DNA of 19,900 bases from JAZRUF01 sp045636205 (GCA_045636205.1 JAZTXE010000022.1:1-19900), one strand, 5' to 3'. Shown: positions 7,367 to 15,176, numbered from the stretch's first letter. Numbers and translations are program-made. The notes: generated by a model not told the origin, from the letters alone.

Positions 7367-7437
7367 ACAGCCGCTTCGCGTCTTATTTGCTTGACGACCG
7401 AAAGGCTACGCCTTTCAGTACTCGTCTGCGCACCAAC
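7347..7437. repeat. Structured palindromic insert, possibly a small mobile repeat
   Basis: The 91-bp segment begins with GTTGGTGCG (7347-7355) and ends with its exact inverted copy CGCACCAAC (7429-7437). Near its right end a perfect hairpin is nested: GAAAGGC (7400-7406), TAC, GCCTTTC (7410-7416). No open frame of interest crosses it. The outer arms correspond to the tRNA-Leu CCA end, so the palindrome is built from tRNA-derived sequence plus unrelated sequence. Confidence 0.55.
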
Positions 7438-7443
7438 ATCGCT

Positions 7444-7466
7444 AAAAAGGATTATCAATCCTTTTT
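7444..7466. other. Perfect 10-bp hairpin in the spacer
   Basis: AAAAAGGATT (7444-7453) and AATCCTTTTT (7457-7466) form a perfect 10-bp stem with a 3-nt loop, followed on the plus strand by TT. It could be a terminator on the plus strand or part of the palindromic repeat next to it. Confidence 0.45.
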
Positions 7467-7487
7467 TTAACGCTCGTTGCCTTCTTA

Positions 7488-7502
7488 AGGTTCAAGTCCT
7501 AC
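7488..7502 (+). repeat. Inverted fragment of a tRNA T arm
   Basis: AGGTTCAAGTCCT here, read on the plus strand, equals the T-arm core of the minus-strand tRNA-Leu gene (7563-7575) but in the opposite orientation. The terminator-like stem at 7517-7548 follows it shortly. No acceptor stem or rest of a tRNA is recognisable, so it is a remnant or an element end. Confidence 0.5.
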
Positions 7503-7516
7503 CTCATACAAAAAAT

Positions 7517-7548
7517 AAAAGGACATGCACAAAAGTGCATATCCTTTT
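7517..7548 (-). terminator. Intrinsic terminator of tRNA-Leu
   Basis: Directly after the tRNA CCA end, the minus strand reads AAAAGGATATGCAC, a TTTT loop and the complementary arm (14 bp with one G-U pair), then TATTTTTTG. It is a classic intrinsic terminator and forms the left part of the duplicated 52-bp block. Confidence 0.85.
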
Positions 7549-7550
7549 AC

Positions 7551-7633
7551 TGGTGCGGGCGACAGGACTTGAACCTGCACGCGAAAGCATTGGCTCCTAA
7601 GACCAACGTGTCTGCCAATTCCACCACGCCCGC
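7551..7633 (-). tRNA. tRNA-Leu (anticodon TAG), CCA encoded
   Basis: The minus strand begins GCGGGCG and ends CGCCCGCACCA, giving a perfect 7-bp acceptor stem, discriminator A and an encoded CCA. The D arm reads TGGTGGAATTGGCAGACAC, typical of tRNA-Leu. The anticodon stem TTGGT/GCCAA holds the loop CTTAGGA, so the anticodon is TAG and reads CUN codons, CUA best. A long variable arm (about 7576-7588, class II) and the T arm GCAGG/TTCAAGT/CCTGT follow. It has its own near-consensus promoter and terminator. A plus-strand frame across the gene (protein text like ATGLEPAR) is a known kind of antisense-tRNA artefact. Confidence 0.97.
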
Positions 7634-7644
7634 ACAGCTATACC

Positions 7645-7673
7645 AGTATACCAAAAATAAGAAAAAGTGTCAA
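7645..7673 (-). promoter_or_regulatory. Strong promoter of tRNA-Leu
   Basis: A perfect TTGACA (7668-7673) and TATACT (7645-7650), spaced by 17 nt, lie just upstream of the tRNA on the minus strand. The -35 box begins immediately after the malQ stop codon, so there is no spare sequence between the genes. Confidence 0.9.
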
Positions 7674-9152
7674 TCACGGATTTCGTGAAAACATATGGGT
7701 AAGCTCACGGATTTTATCCGCCAGCCCGGCAGTCAAGGTACCTGAAGATATTCTGAAGCCCCAGTTTCCGCCGACTGTGGCGGGCGTGTTCATGCGCCCC
7801 TCAGCACCCATGCCGAGAAAGTCCTGGATTGGTGCAATTGCAAGGTCTGCCGCGGATGCCCAGACTGCGCGTAAAAACGCATCTGCCATGTTTTGGGTAT
7901 CAGTAACACCTAAATATTTTTTTGCAAAGCAGAGAGTGTCCTGTGTCTGCTCATTCGCCCAACCCAAAACCGTGTTGTTATCGTGAGTTCCGGTATAAGC
8001 CACGCAGTTGCGCTCATAATTATGCGGAAGATATGGGTTTGACGGATTCTTATCGAATGCAAACTGAAGCACCCGCATTCCCGGGAATCCGCTTTCGCGC
8101 AACAGTGCGGCGACACCGTCGGTTAAAAACCCCAAATCCTCTGCGATTACCGGGAAAAGTCCCATCTGCCAGCACACTGCGCGGAATAAATCCATGCCGG
8201 GTCCTTGCACCCAACATCCGTTTTTTGCGGTGGGTTCATCTCTTCCGACTGCCCAGTAAGCCTCAAAGCCGCGGAAATGGTCAAGACGCAGCACGTCGTA
8301 AAGCCTGAGTCCTGCGCGCAGACGGTCTATCCACCATGAATAGTGGTGTTGCTGCAGAATATCCCAGCGATAGAGCGGGTTATTCCAAAGCTGTCCGTCC
8401 GGAGAGAAAGCATCGGGCGGGCAACCGCTTATGCGGGATGGGCGACAATCCCGATCAAGCTCAAAAAACTGCTGATTTGCCCACACATCAGCACTGTCTT
8501 CCGCAACGTAAATCGGCAAATCTCCGATTATACGTATCCCGCGGTTATTTGTGTACTCTTTGAGTTTCTGCCATTGTGTAAAAAAAAGATATTGCACGTA
8601 TACGTGGTAGCCTACATCGTCAGAGAGTTTGTTTCGCCACTCATCAAGCACCCAATCCTCATGGCGTTTTAGCGGTTCGTCCCATGTGTGCCACGGACGG
8701 TGCGAAAAGAATTCGTGCAGCGCCATAAAAAGTGCGTAATCGGAAAGCCAACTCGCTTCTTCGGCATAAAATGCGCAAAGTCTGTCACGCAGAGCCGAGC
8801 GCGAGCGCATGTAAGCCGTGCGAAGAAGTTTGTCTTTCGCGGGGGAAAGGTTGGTATAGTCTACGCGTGTGCTGCTAAATGCGGAAAGTGACGCTACTTC
8901 CTCTGCCGTAAGTGTTCCATCATCGACAAGCGGTTCTAAATCAATAAGCAGGTGGCATCCTGCGCGTGCGGATACCGAGTGATAAGGTGAGCCGGTTTCA
9001 TCCACCGGACAAGTCGGTAGAATTTGCCAGTAGCTCTGAGATGTTGCACTTAAAAAATCCGCAAAGGCATATGCCTCACGCCCGATTGTGCCGCAACCCT
9101 GAACACCGGGAAGGGATGTTATATGCATTAAAATTCCGCTTCGTCTTTCCAT
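7674..9152 (-). CDS. malQ: 4-alpha-glucanotransferase (amylomaltase, GH77)
   Basis: MalQ transfers alpha-1,4-glucan chains between maltooligosaccharides in the cytoplasm, releasing glucose during maltodextrin or glycogen use. The 492-aa length suits the short bacterial type. The N-terminus RRSGILMHITSLPG and SYWQILP (40-46) are family signatures. The catalytic residues are visible: nucleophile Asp291 in RLDHFRG, acid/base Glu338 in AEDLG, and Asp391 in GTHDNNT. The stretch SPYHSVSARAGCH differs from the more usual SPYQSFSAFAGNP. The ATG lies 2 nt after the stop of the upstream lipoprotein gene, and its likely ribosome binding site (GGAGG) lies inside that gene's last codons, so expression is coupled. 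Confidence 0.96.
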   Translation of the reverse strand: MERRSGILMHITSLPGVQGCGTIGREAYAFADFLSATSQSYWQILPTCPVDETGSPYHSVSARAGCHLLIDLEPLVDDGTLTAEEVASLSAFSSTRVDYTNLSPAKDKLLRTAYMRSRSALRDRLCAFYAEEASWLSDYALFMALHEFFSHRPWHTWDEPLKRHEDWVLDEWRNKLSDDVGYHVYVQYLFFTQWQKLKEYTNNRGIRIIGDLPIYVAEDSADVWANQQFFELDRDCRPSRISGCPPDAFSPDGQLWNNPLYRWDILQQHHYSWWIDRLRAGLRLYDVLRLDHFRGFEAYWAVGRDEPTAKNGCWVQGPGMDLFRAVCWQMGLFPVIAEDLGFLTDGVAALLRESGFPGMRVLQFAFDKNPSNPYLPHNYERNCVAYTGTHDNNTVLGWANEQTQDTLCFAKKYLGVTDTQNMADAFLRAVWASAADLAIAPIQDFLGMGAEGRMNTPATVGGNWGFRISSGTLTAGLADKIRELTHMFSRNP

Positions 9153-9154
9153 TG

Positions 9155-10711
9155 CTATCTAACAGGCCTCCAATTATAAAAATGGTAGAATATATTGCGC
9201 TGGGTAAATGAAATGTTTTCAAAAGCTGCGCGATGCGTCATGTGTGAGTTTTTCTTAAACGAAATCGGTGCAATGGGCACTTGCAATACAAAATTATTAT
9301 AAAACCGCAGTGCTTCATCGCTTTTTCGCAGTGTTGCGGCATTGAATGCATCCAAACATGCATCCGTGTCTGAAGACGAGTATCTTCCATAGTTAAGAGC
9401 GCCACCGGTGCGGATAAGGCGCGAAACATCAAAGTCAGCACTTAAGTTTACCTCTGCAAGGTATAAGTCAAAATTACCTGCATGAAGAGCGGAGAGATAT
9501 TCATCCCATTTCTTTTCGTCAACGCTTGCCGTAATGCCTATCTTTGTAAGGTCTGAGCTTATACGCTGGGCGAGTGCTGCACGGCTTTTGTTCTCGGAAT
9601 TTACTAAAATCCGTAAGGAGAGCTCGCCGCCGTCTTGGTTTTCCAATCGACCGTCACCGTCTGTATCCGTAAAACCCGCAGAAGCAAGCAGGTTGTAGGC
9701 TTTTTCAAGAGAAAAGGCAAGCGTATCGGCAATTTTGCTCTCATATGCCGGACAGTTGGGATGTACGGGCAGACACGTCACGTCTGCAAGCTGAGCGAAG
9801 TCCTGACTTGCAGTGGCTTCGCGGTCTATCGCGCAAGCGATTGCCCGACGTATAAGTGCATTCCTCAAAGAGGGTTTTGACATATTAAACCCCAAGTATT
9901 GGAAAATAGTCGTCGGATACTCGCGAAGTTCATACTCACCGCGAAATTGCATGGCATTTGAGCTTGTCGGGTCGACGCTTAATACGTCAATATCGCGCGA
10001 CTCGAATCCGAAAACCAATTCGTCTGAGCTTGCGACTTTAGTAAGCTCAATATGGCTGTACGGCAGAGGTTTACCAATGTGCCAGCCCTCTCTTGCAGTA
10101 AGTCGATAGTTTCCGCGCTCGTTGGTTCCAAGCACGTATGCGCCGGTGCCGAGTGCGATTTTGGCGGCGTCACTTCCGCTTTTTATTATGGGAACATCTA
10201 AAAGGCGCGGAAGATTTCCAGTGTATCTGTTTACGGTTACAAGAACCGCAGAATTCCCATCAGCTTTTATGTTTGCAATGTTTGTAAGCCTTGAGGCATA
10301 GTATGAACTCGGCTGCATTGCAAGGCGCAGTGAAGAAACTACATCGCTTGCGCGAAGAGGAGTTCCGTCACTGAAGGTTACGCCGTCTTTAAGCTCAAAA
10401 CGGTAGGTGTTTCCATTTATTTCGTAGCCTGAACAGAGGATGTTTACCGGCTCAAAATTTTCATCAAGCTCAAAAAGACCCTCGTAAATAAGAGAGAAAA
10501 GCTCTAAATTGATTTTGTTTTTAGTTGTAAGAGGATTCATTTTTTCCTCGTCCGTATACGCAAAGCCGAAAACCGTATCCGTCACAACGGAAGGCGCGCT
10601 TTGTTCGTGGTTTTGCAAGGTACTTGTCTCATTTAAAGACGGGTCCTCAAGCTCGCACGCGGAGAGCAGAAGAAAAATAAAAATGAGTCCTGTATATAAT
10701 ATGCGCCGCAT
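9155..10711 (-). CDS. ABC transporter substrate-binding lipoprotein (family 5, peptide/nickel type)
   Basis: This is an extracytoplasmic solute-binding lipoprotein of the DppA/OppA/NikA family (SBP_bac_5). The 518-aa protein has a lipoprotein signal peptide (MRR, then hydrophobic residues 8-16) with lipobox LLSAC, so Cys19 is the lipidated residue. The mature part contains the family-typical stretch FELKDGVTFSDGTPLRASDV and a Tyr/Asn-rich C-terminal lobe. The ATG follows GGAGGTG at 8 nt. No permease or ATPase gene accompanies it; instead it is coupled to malQ downstream. Ligand (oligopeptide, nickel complex or other) cannot be told. A promoter of extended -10 type lies upstream. Confidence 0.88.
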   Translation of the reverse strand: MRRILYTGLIFIFLLLSACELEDPSLNETSTLQNHEQSAPSVVTDTVFGFAYTDEEKMNPLTTKNKINLELFSLIYEGLFELDENFEPVNILCSGYEINGNTYRFELKDGVTFSDGTPLRASDVVSSLRLAMQPSSYYASRLTNIANIKADGNSAVLVTVNRYTGNLPRLLDVPIIKSGSDAAKIALGTGAYVLGTNERGNYRLTAREGWHIGKPLPYSHIELTKVASSDELVFGFESRDIDVLSVDPTSSNAMQFRGEYELREYPTTIFQYLGFNMSKPSLRNALIRRAIACAIDREATASQDFAQLADVTCLPVHPNCPAYESKIADTLAFSLEKAYNLLASAGFTDTDGDGRLENQDGGELSLRILVNSENKSRAALAQRISSDLTKIGITASVDEKKWDEYLSALHAGNFDLYLAEVNLSADFDVSRLIRTGGALNYGRYSSSDTDACLDAFNAATLRKSDEALRFYNNFVLQVPIAPISFKKNSHMTHRAAFENISFTQRNIFYHFYNWRPVR

Positions 10712-10757
10712 ATAACGTGCACCTCCGAATTTTGAGTAGTGCTTAATTATTGTATAT

Positions 10758-10766
10758 AGTATAGCA
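10758..10766 (-). promoter_or_regulatory. Extended -10 promoter of the lipoprotein-malQ unit
   Basis: The minus strand reads TGCTATACT, an extended -10 element. The -35 region 17 nt upstream is only T-rich and overlaps the T tract of the typA terminator, so the promoter would depend on the extended -10. Confidence 0.55.
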
Positions 10767-10774
10767 TAATTAAA

Positions 10775-10813
10775 TACACAAAAAAAGCCTTATCCGTCAG
10801 GAAAAGACTTTTT
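10775..10813 (-). terminator. Intrinsic terminator of typA
   Basis: The minus strand forms a 14-bp stem with one mismatch (AAAAAGTCTTTTCC against the matching arm, loop TGAC), followed by a run of T residues. It lies 13 nt after the typA stop and separates typA from the lipoprotein gene. Confidence 0.85.
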
Positions 10814-10826
10814 GGAATATTAAAGA

Positions 10827-12653
10827 TTAATCCGCTGCGCGTTTTGCCATTTTCATACGCGTTGCGTGGTCCAAAATACGTTTGCGGATACGGATGTTTT
10901 CGGGAGTTACCTCCATGAGCTCGTCATCCGCCAAGAATTCGAGCGTTTGTTCAAGGCTCATTTTACGCGGCGGGATAAGACGAAGAGCATCGTCACTTCC
11001 GGATGCACGCATGTTGGTAAGCTGTTTGCGCTTGCATACGTTTACCGTTATGTCCTCACCCTTGGGTGAGAAGCCGACGACCATGCCTTCGTATACCGGA
11101 GTGCCCGGCTCAATGAACATTACACCGCGCTCCTGCGCGTTAAAAAGACCGTAGGCAACCGCTTCGCCGGTTTCATGTGCTACAAGCGAACCTACTGAAC
11201 GGCGCGGAATTTCGCCTTTAAACGGCGCATATCCGTGGAAAACCGTGTTTAAAATTCCCTCGCCCTTGGTATCAGTCAAAAATTCACTGCGATAGCCGAA
11301 AAGACCGCGCGACGGAATTAAATATTCTATTCTCATGCGGCTGCCGACCGGTGTCATCTTCTGAAGCTCACCTTTACGCTGCCCCATCTTTTCCATAACC
11401 GCGCCCATGGACTCCTCGGGAACATCTATCAGAAGCTGTTCTACCGGCTCGCAGAGTACGCCGTCAAGCTCACGCATGAGCACGCGCGGAGTGCTTACCT
11501 GAAATTCATATCCCTCACGGCGCATGGTCTCGATTAATATCGACAGATGCATTTCACCGCGTCCGGCGACGTTGAAGGAGTCTGCCGAGCCGTCAACCTG
11601 ACTTACACGCAGAGATACGTCCTTTAAAAGCTCACGGTCAAGCCTGTCGCGGATGTTGCGCGTGGTTACAAATTTACCCTCGCGTCCTGCAAATGGGGAG
11701 TCATTTACCGAGAAGGTCATCTCCACCGTCGGCTCCGAGATTTTGACAAACGGAAGAGGCTCCTGCGCATCGGTTGCGCAAACCGTATCGCCAATGGTTA
11801 TATCGCTCATTCCGGAAAATGCGACAATGTTTCCGGCAGTTGCTACTTCAACCGGTGTACGGTTTAAGCCTTCAAACTGGTATATGGCGGTTATTTTGGA
11901 CTTTTTAGGTGCACGGAGCTCGTGATAGTCGCACACTGCAATCTCCTGATTCTGGCGCAGCACACCGCGCTCAATGCGGCCTATGCCTATTCTTCCGACA
12001 TATTCGTTATAGTCAATAGCCGAAACTAAAAGCTGCAACGGCTCTTCGACGTTTGCATCAGGAGCGGGGATATAATTTACTATCTGTTCAAACAGTGGCT
12101 TTAAGCTATCCTGCATAGCGTCAGGCTCGGTGCCTGCAATGCCTTCGCGTGCAGAGCAGAAGAGAACCGGGGAATTGAGCTGCTCCTCGTTTGCATCAAG
12201 GTCAAACAAAAGCTCTAAAACCTCATCGCCTACCTCGTCAAGGCGTGCGTCCGGACGGTCGATTTTATTAACAACGATTATAACGCGGTGACCGAGCTCC
12301 AACGCGCGTTGGAGTACGAAACGCGTTTGCGGCATCGGGCCTTCTGCTGCGTCAACAAGAAGGATAACGCCGTTTACCATCTTGAGTATGCGCTCAACCT
12401 CACCGCCAAAGTCCGCATGCCCCGGAGTATCAATAATATTTATTTTTACATCATTAAACTTAACCGCGGTGTTTTTGGCAAGAATAGTTATACCGCGTTC
12501 ACGCTCAAGGTCGTTAGAGTCCATAACACGCTCGGCAACCACCTGGTTTTCACGAAACGTACCGCTCTGCCTGAGCATCTGGTCAACCAACGTGGTCTTG
12601 CCGTGGTCAACGTGAGCTATAATTGCAATATTGCGTATACTTAAATCTTTCAA
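10827..12653 (-). CDS. typA: Translational GTPase TypA/BipA
   Basis: TypA/BipA is an EF-G-like ribosome-binding GTPase involved in ribosome assembly and in stress or low-temperature adaptation. Visible motifs are AHVDHGKT (13-20), DTPGHADFGGEV, NKIDRPDA and SAREG of the G domain. They are followed by EF-Tu-like domain II, EF-G-like domains and the TypA-specific C-terminal part (SRGLFGYRSEFLTDTKGEG region). A TTG start at 12653 is chosen: it gives 608 aa beginning MKDLSIRNIAIIAHVDHG, the usual TypA beginning, and GAGAGGAG lies 10 nt upstream. The open frame continues further upstream, but the earlier candidates lack a ribosome binding site and add non-family sequence. It lies downstream of secG and ends in a strong terminator. 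Confidence 0.95.
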   Translation of the reverse strand: MKDLSIRNIAIIAHVDHGKTTLVDQMLRQSGTFRENQVVAERVMDSNDLERERGITILAKNTAVKFNDVKINIIDTPGHADFGGEVERILKMVNGVILLVDAAEGPMPQTRFVLQRALELGHRVIIVVNKIDRPDARLDEVGDEVLELLFDLDANEEQLNSPVLFCSAREGIAGTEPDAMQDSLKPLFEQIVNYIPAPDANVEEPLQLLVSAIDYNEYVGRIGIGRIERGVLRQNQEIAVCDYHELRAPKKSKITAIYQFEGLNRTPVEVATAGNIVAFSGMSDITIGDTVCATDAQEPLPFVKISEPTVEMTFSVNDSPFAGREGKFVTTRNIRDRLDRELLKDVSLRVSQVDGSADSFNVAGRGEMHLSILIETMRREGYEFQVSTPRVLMRELDGVLCEPVEQLLIDVPEESMGAVMEKMGQRKGELQKMTPVGSRMRIEYLIPSRGLFGYRSEFLTDTKGEGILNTVFHGYAPFKGEIPRRSVGSLVAHETGEAVAYGLFNAQERGVMFIEPGTPVYEGMVVGFSPKGEDITVNVCKRKQLTNMRASGSDDALRLIPPRKMSLEQTLEFLADDELMEVTPENIRIRKRILDHATRMKMAKRAAD

Positions 12654-12663
12654 AGGACAAATG

Positions 12664-12671
12664 CTCCTCTC
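12664..12671 (-). promoter_or_regulatory. Ribosome binding site fixing the TTG start of typA
   Basis: GAGAGGAG on the minus strand lies 10 nt before the TTG at 12653. No ATG or GTG in the right frame lies at a usable distance downstream, so the TTG is the best start. Confidence 0.65.
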
Positions 12672-12688
12672 AAAATTACATGAAAACA

Positions 12689-12714
12689 GGTCTTTTACCA
12701 CACGGCAAAAGACC
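12689..12714 (-). terminator. Hairpin between secG and typA (terminator or attenuator)
   Basis: The minus strand forms GGTCTTTTGCC, loop GTGT, GGTAAAAGACC: an 11-bp stem with one G-U pair and a tetraloop. It is followed by TGTTTTC, a weak T tract. It may terminate part of the secG transcripts. No separate typA promoter is obvious, so read-through probably supplies typA. Confidence 0.55.
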
Positions 12715-12752
12715 CGGAGTTCACAAAATCCAATACTGATTACGCTTGGCTA

Positions 12753-12989
12753 TTAAAGCATATTGAGTGCCAAAGTGACAACAATAAAGCAAGCCGCTGC
12801 AGCCGTAGTAATTTTTGCCAGACGAACGTCCCAAGACTTTGCTTTGTTTTTAGACAGGAACGTATCTGCAGCACCGGAGATAACGCCGCTGAGACCTGCG
12901 CGTTTACTGGGCTGGAGCAGAATAGTAGCGATCAAAAACAGAGAAAGAAGAAGCTGAACGATTGTAAGAACTACCTTTAAGATTTCCAT
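12753..12989 (-). CDS. secG: Preprotein translocase subunit SecG
   Basis: SecG is the small auxiliary membrane subunit of the SecYEG protein-export channel. The 78-aa protein has two membrane helices (about residues 5-25 and 57-76). Between them is the family loop LLQPSKRAGLSGVISGAADTF (about 24-44), which matches the usual 'LLQ..K..GL...ISGG...F' signature. The ATG at 12989 has GGAGGT 9 nt upstream. A longer open frame starts inside the promoter region and is not real. It has its own promoter and is divergent from metG. Confidence 0.93.
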   Translation of the reverse strand: MEILKVVLTIVQLLLSLFLIATILLQPSKRAGLSGVISGAADTFLSKNKAKSWDVRLAKITTAAAACFIVVTLALNML

Positions 12990-13064
12990 TGGTTTTGCAC
13001 CTCCACATGATAAAATCAACCGAAAATCGGCGAAAATTAAATACACCTTAATACGTTGCACTTT

Positions 13065-13093
13065 ATCGTACCACATTTGCAAATATTTTTCAA
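13065..13093 (-). promoter_or_regulatory. Promoter of secG
   Basis: TTGAAA (13088-13093) and TACGAT (13065-13070) are spaced by 17 nt on the minus strand, about 75 nt upstream of the secG ATG. The -10 box is a moderate match. Confidence 0.55.
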
Positions 13094-13134
13094 TAGTTTT
13101 TTTATTTTTTATTGTAATAAAAATCATAACTGCC

Positions 13135-13164
13135 TTGCGTAATACTTCCATATTGTGCTATAAT
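13135..13164 (+). promoter_or_regulatory. Promoter of metG
   Basis: TTGCGT (13135-13140) and a perfect extended -10 TGCTATAAT (TATAAT at 13159-13164), with an 18-nt spacer, lie about 45 nt before the metG ATG. The leader is too short for a T-box or SAM-sensing riboswitch. Confidence 0.8.
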
Positions 13165-13210
13165 AACTTCAATAACTTTAAGAGTTAATTGGAAAGAGGT
13201 CTCATTTGCC

Positions 13211-15166
13211 ATGGAAAAGAAAAAATATTATATCTCAACTCCGATATATTATCCGTCGGATAAGCTTCATATCGGGCATTCGTATTCCACCGTGTCTGCC
13301 GATGCGATGGCGCGCTATAAGCGCTTGCGCGGGTATGACGTTATGTTTCTCACCGGTACCGATGAGCACGGTCAGAAAATAGCGCGTCTTGCCGAAGCAA
13401 AGAACGTAACTCCCAAAGAGTATGTGGATGTTATCGTTGCAGGCGTCAAGGATTTGTGGAAGCTTCTAAATATCTCCAATGACCGTTTTATCCGCACGAC
13501 CGACGAAATGCACGTAAAGGCAGTGCAGAAAATATTTAAAAAGCTCTACGACCAGGGCGATATTTATAAGAGCGAGTATGAAGGCTGGTATTGCACGCCG
13601 TGCGAATCTTTCTGGAATGAACGCCAGTTGGTCGACGGCAAGTGCCCGGACTGCGGACGTCCGGTAGAAAAATCCAAGGAGGAGAACTATTTCTTCCGCC
13701 TTTCAAAGTATCAGGACAGACTTATCGAGTATTATGAAAATCATCCGGACTTCTGCGCACCGCAGGCGCGTCTTAACGAGATGATGAACAACTTCATAAA
13801 GCCGGGTCTTGAGGACTTGTGCGTTTCACGCACCTCCTTCTCATGGGGCGTACCTGTAACGTTTGATGAAAAGCACGTTGTATATGTTTGGTTGGATGCA
13901 CTTTCAAACTACATTACCGCCCTCGGTTACGGCTCGGATGATGAGTCGGCATTCGAAAAATACTGGCCGGCAGACGTTCATCTGGTGGGTAAGGAAATCG
14001 TAAGATTCCATACCATCATTTGGCCGATTATGCTCATGGCTCTTGACCTTCCGCTTCCCAAGCGCGTGTTTGGCCATGGTTGGCTGCTGCTTGAGGGCGG
14101 TAAGATGTCAAAATCCAAGGGTAACGTGGTTGACCCGGTAGTTCTGTGTGAGAAATACGGAGTAGACGCTATCCGCTACTTCCTGCTGCGTGAGGTTCCG
14201 TTCGGAGCTGACGGCGTGTTCTCAAACGAGGCGCTCTTTAACCGCATAAACTCAGATTTGGCAAACGATTTGGGTAATCTCCTCTCTCGTACGGTTGCGA
14301 TGACTGAGAAATACTTTGCGGGCACTCTTCCGACTGAGCGCAAGGCAGATGCGATTGATAATGAGGTTTCAGCTCTTGCTGCAGAGGTTATTGATAAATA
14401 TCAGAAGAACATGGACGATATGCTCTTCCCGAATGCGCTCAGTGAGGTTTGGAATTTAATCCACCGCGCAAATAAGTATATTGACGAAACCATGCCGTGG
14501 GCACTTGCAAAGGACGAGGCCAACAAGCCGCGCCTTGCAGAGGTTCTCTATACGCTGTGTGAAGCGCTGCGCATTTGCGCAATATTGCTGCAACCCGCAA
14601 TGCCGGATACCTCGGTTAAGATGTTCGAGCAGCTTGGAATTTCAGGTAGTGCACTGACCGAGTGGGACGCTCTTGCATGGGGCAAGGCGGCAAGCTACAG
14701 CGTTAAGAAGGGCGATGTTCTATTCCCGCGTATTGACGTTAAGGCGGAGCTTGAAGCGCTTGAGAAGGAAGCTGAGGCAAAAGCTGCTGCAGCTGCTGCA
14801 GAGAGCATACCTGAGGCTCAGATTGAATACGAGGCGCTTGAGCCTGAGATTACGATTGATGAGTTCTTTAAATCCGACCTGCGTGCAGCAAAGGTTTTGG
14901 AATGCGTACCGGTTGAGAAGTCAAAGAAGCTTCTTAAAATGCAGGTTGATTTGGGCTTTGAAAAACGTCAGGTAGTATCGGGCATAGCCAAGTGGTATAA
15001 GCCTGAGGACATGATAGGCAAGACCGTAGTATTTGTTGCAAACTTAAAACCCGCAAAGCTCTGCGGTGTTGAAAGCCAGGGCATGATTCTGGCGTCCGAC
15101 GTGGGTGAGGATGCACGCGTAATTTTCTTAGATTCCGACGTGCCGCCCGGATCAAAAATCGGATAA
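13211..15166 (+). CDS. metG: Methionyl-tRNA synthetase with C-terminal tRNA-binding domain
   Basis: This class I synthetase charges tRNA-Met in the cytoplasm. The 651-aa protein has HIGH at 20-23, KMSKS at 298-302 and a zinc knuckle formed by Cys128/Cys131 and Cys145/Cys148. From about residue 550 it carries a Trbp111/EMAP-like OB-fold tRNA-binding domain (ITIDEFFKSDLRAAKV onwards, with NLKPAKLCGVESQGM). An Ala/Glu-rich linker (about residues 516-545) joins the parts. The ATG follows GGAAAGAGG. The gene stands alone on the plus strand behind its own promoter, divergent from secG and convergent with the purine permease gene. Confidence 0.97.
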   Translation: MEKKKYYISTPIYYPSDKLHIGHSYSTVSADAMARYKRLRGYDVMFLTGTDEHGQKIARLAEAKNVTPKEYVDVIVAGVKDLWKLLNISNDRFIRTTDEMHVKAVQKIFKKLYDQGDIYKSEYEGWYCTPCESFWNERQLVDGKCPDCGRPVEKSKEENYFFRLSKYQDRLIEYYENHPDFCAPQARLNEMMNNFIKPGLEDLCVSRTSFSWGVPVTFDEKHVVYVWLDALSNYITALGYGSDDESAFEKYWPADVHLVGKEIVRFHTIIWPIMLMALDLPLPKRVFGHGWLLLEGGKMSKSKGNVVDPVVLCEKYGVDAIRYFLLREVPFGADGVFSNEALFNRINSDLANDLGNLLSRTVAMTEKYFAGTLPTERKADAIDNEVSALAAEVIDKYQKNMDDMLFPNALSEVWNLIHRANKYIDETMPWALAKDEANKPRLAEVLYTLCEALRICAILLQPAMPDTSVKMFEQLGISGSALTEWDALAWGKAASYSVKKGDVLFPRIDVKAELEALEKEAEAKAAAAAAESIPEAQIEYEALEPEITIDEFFKSDLRAAKVLECVPVEKSKKLLKMQVDLGFEKRQVVSGIAKWYKPEDMIGKTVVFVANLKPAKLCGVESQGMILASDVGEDARVIFLDSDVPPGSKIG

Positions 15167-15176
15167 AAAAGAAATG

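Noticed and set aside
7391..7600. Plus-strand 69-aa open frame over the tRNA-Leu locus
   Set aside because: Its end is the antisense translation of tRNA-Leu (a familiar artefact with ATGLEPAR-like text); there is no ribosome binding site and it runs through hairpins and repeats.
12990..13151. N-terminal extension of SecG to 132 aa
   Set aside because: It would cover the secG promoter and ribosome binding site; SecG proteins are about 75-80 aa and the signature begins right after the chosen ATG.
13165..13210. T-box or SAM-type leader for metG
   Set aside because: The leader is only about 40 nt after a clear promoter, too short for either element.
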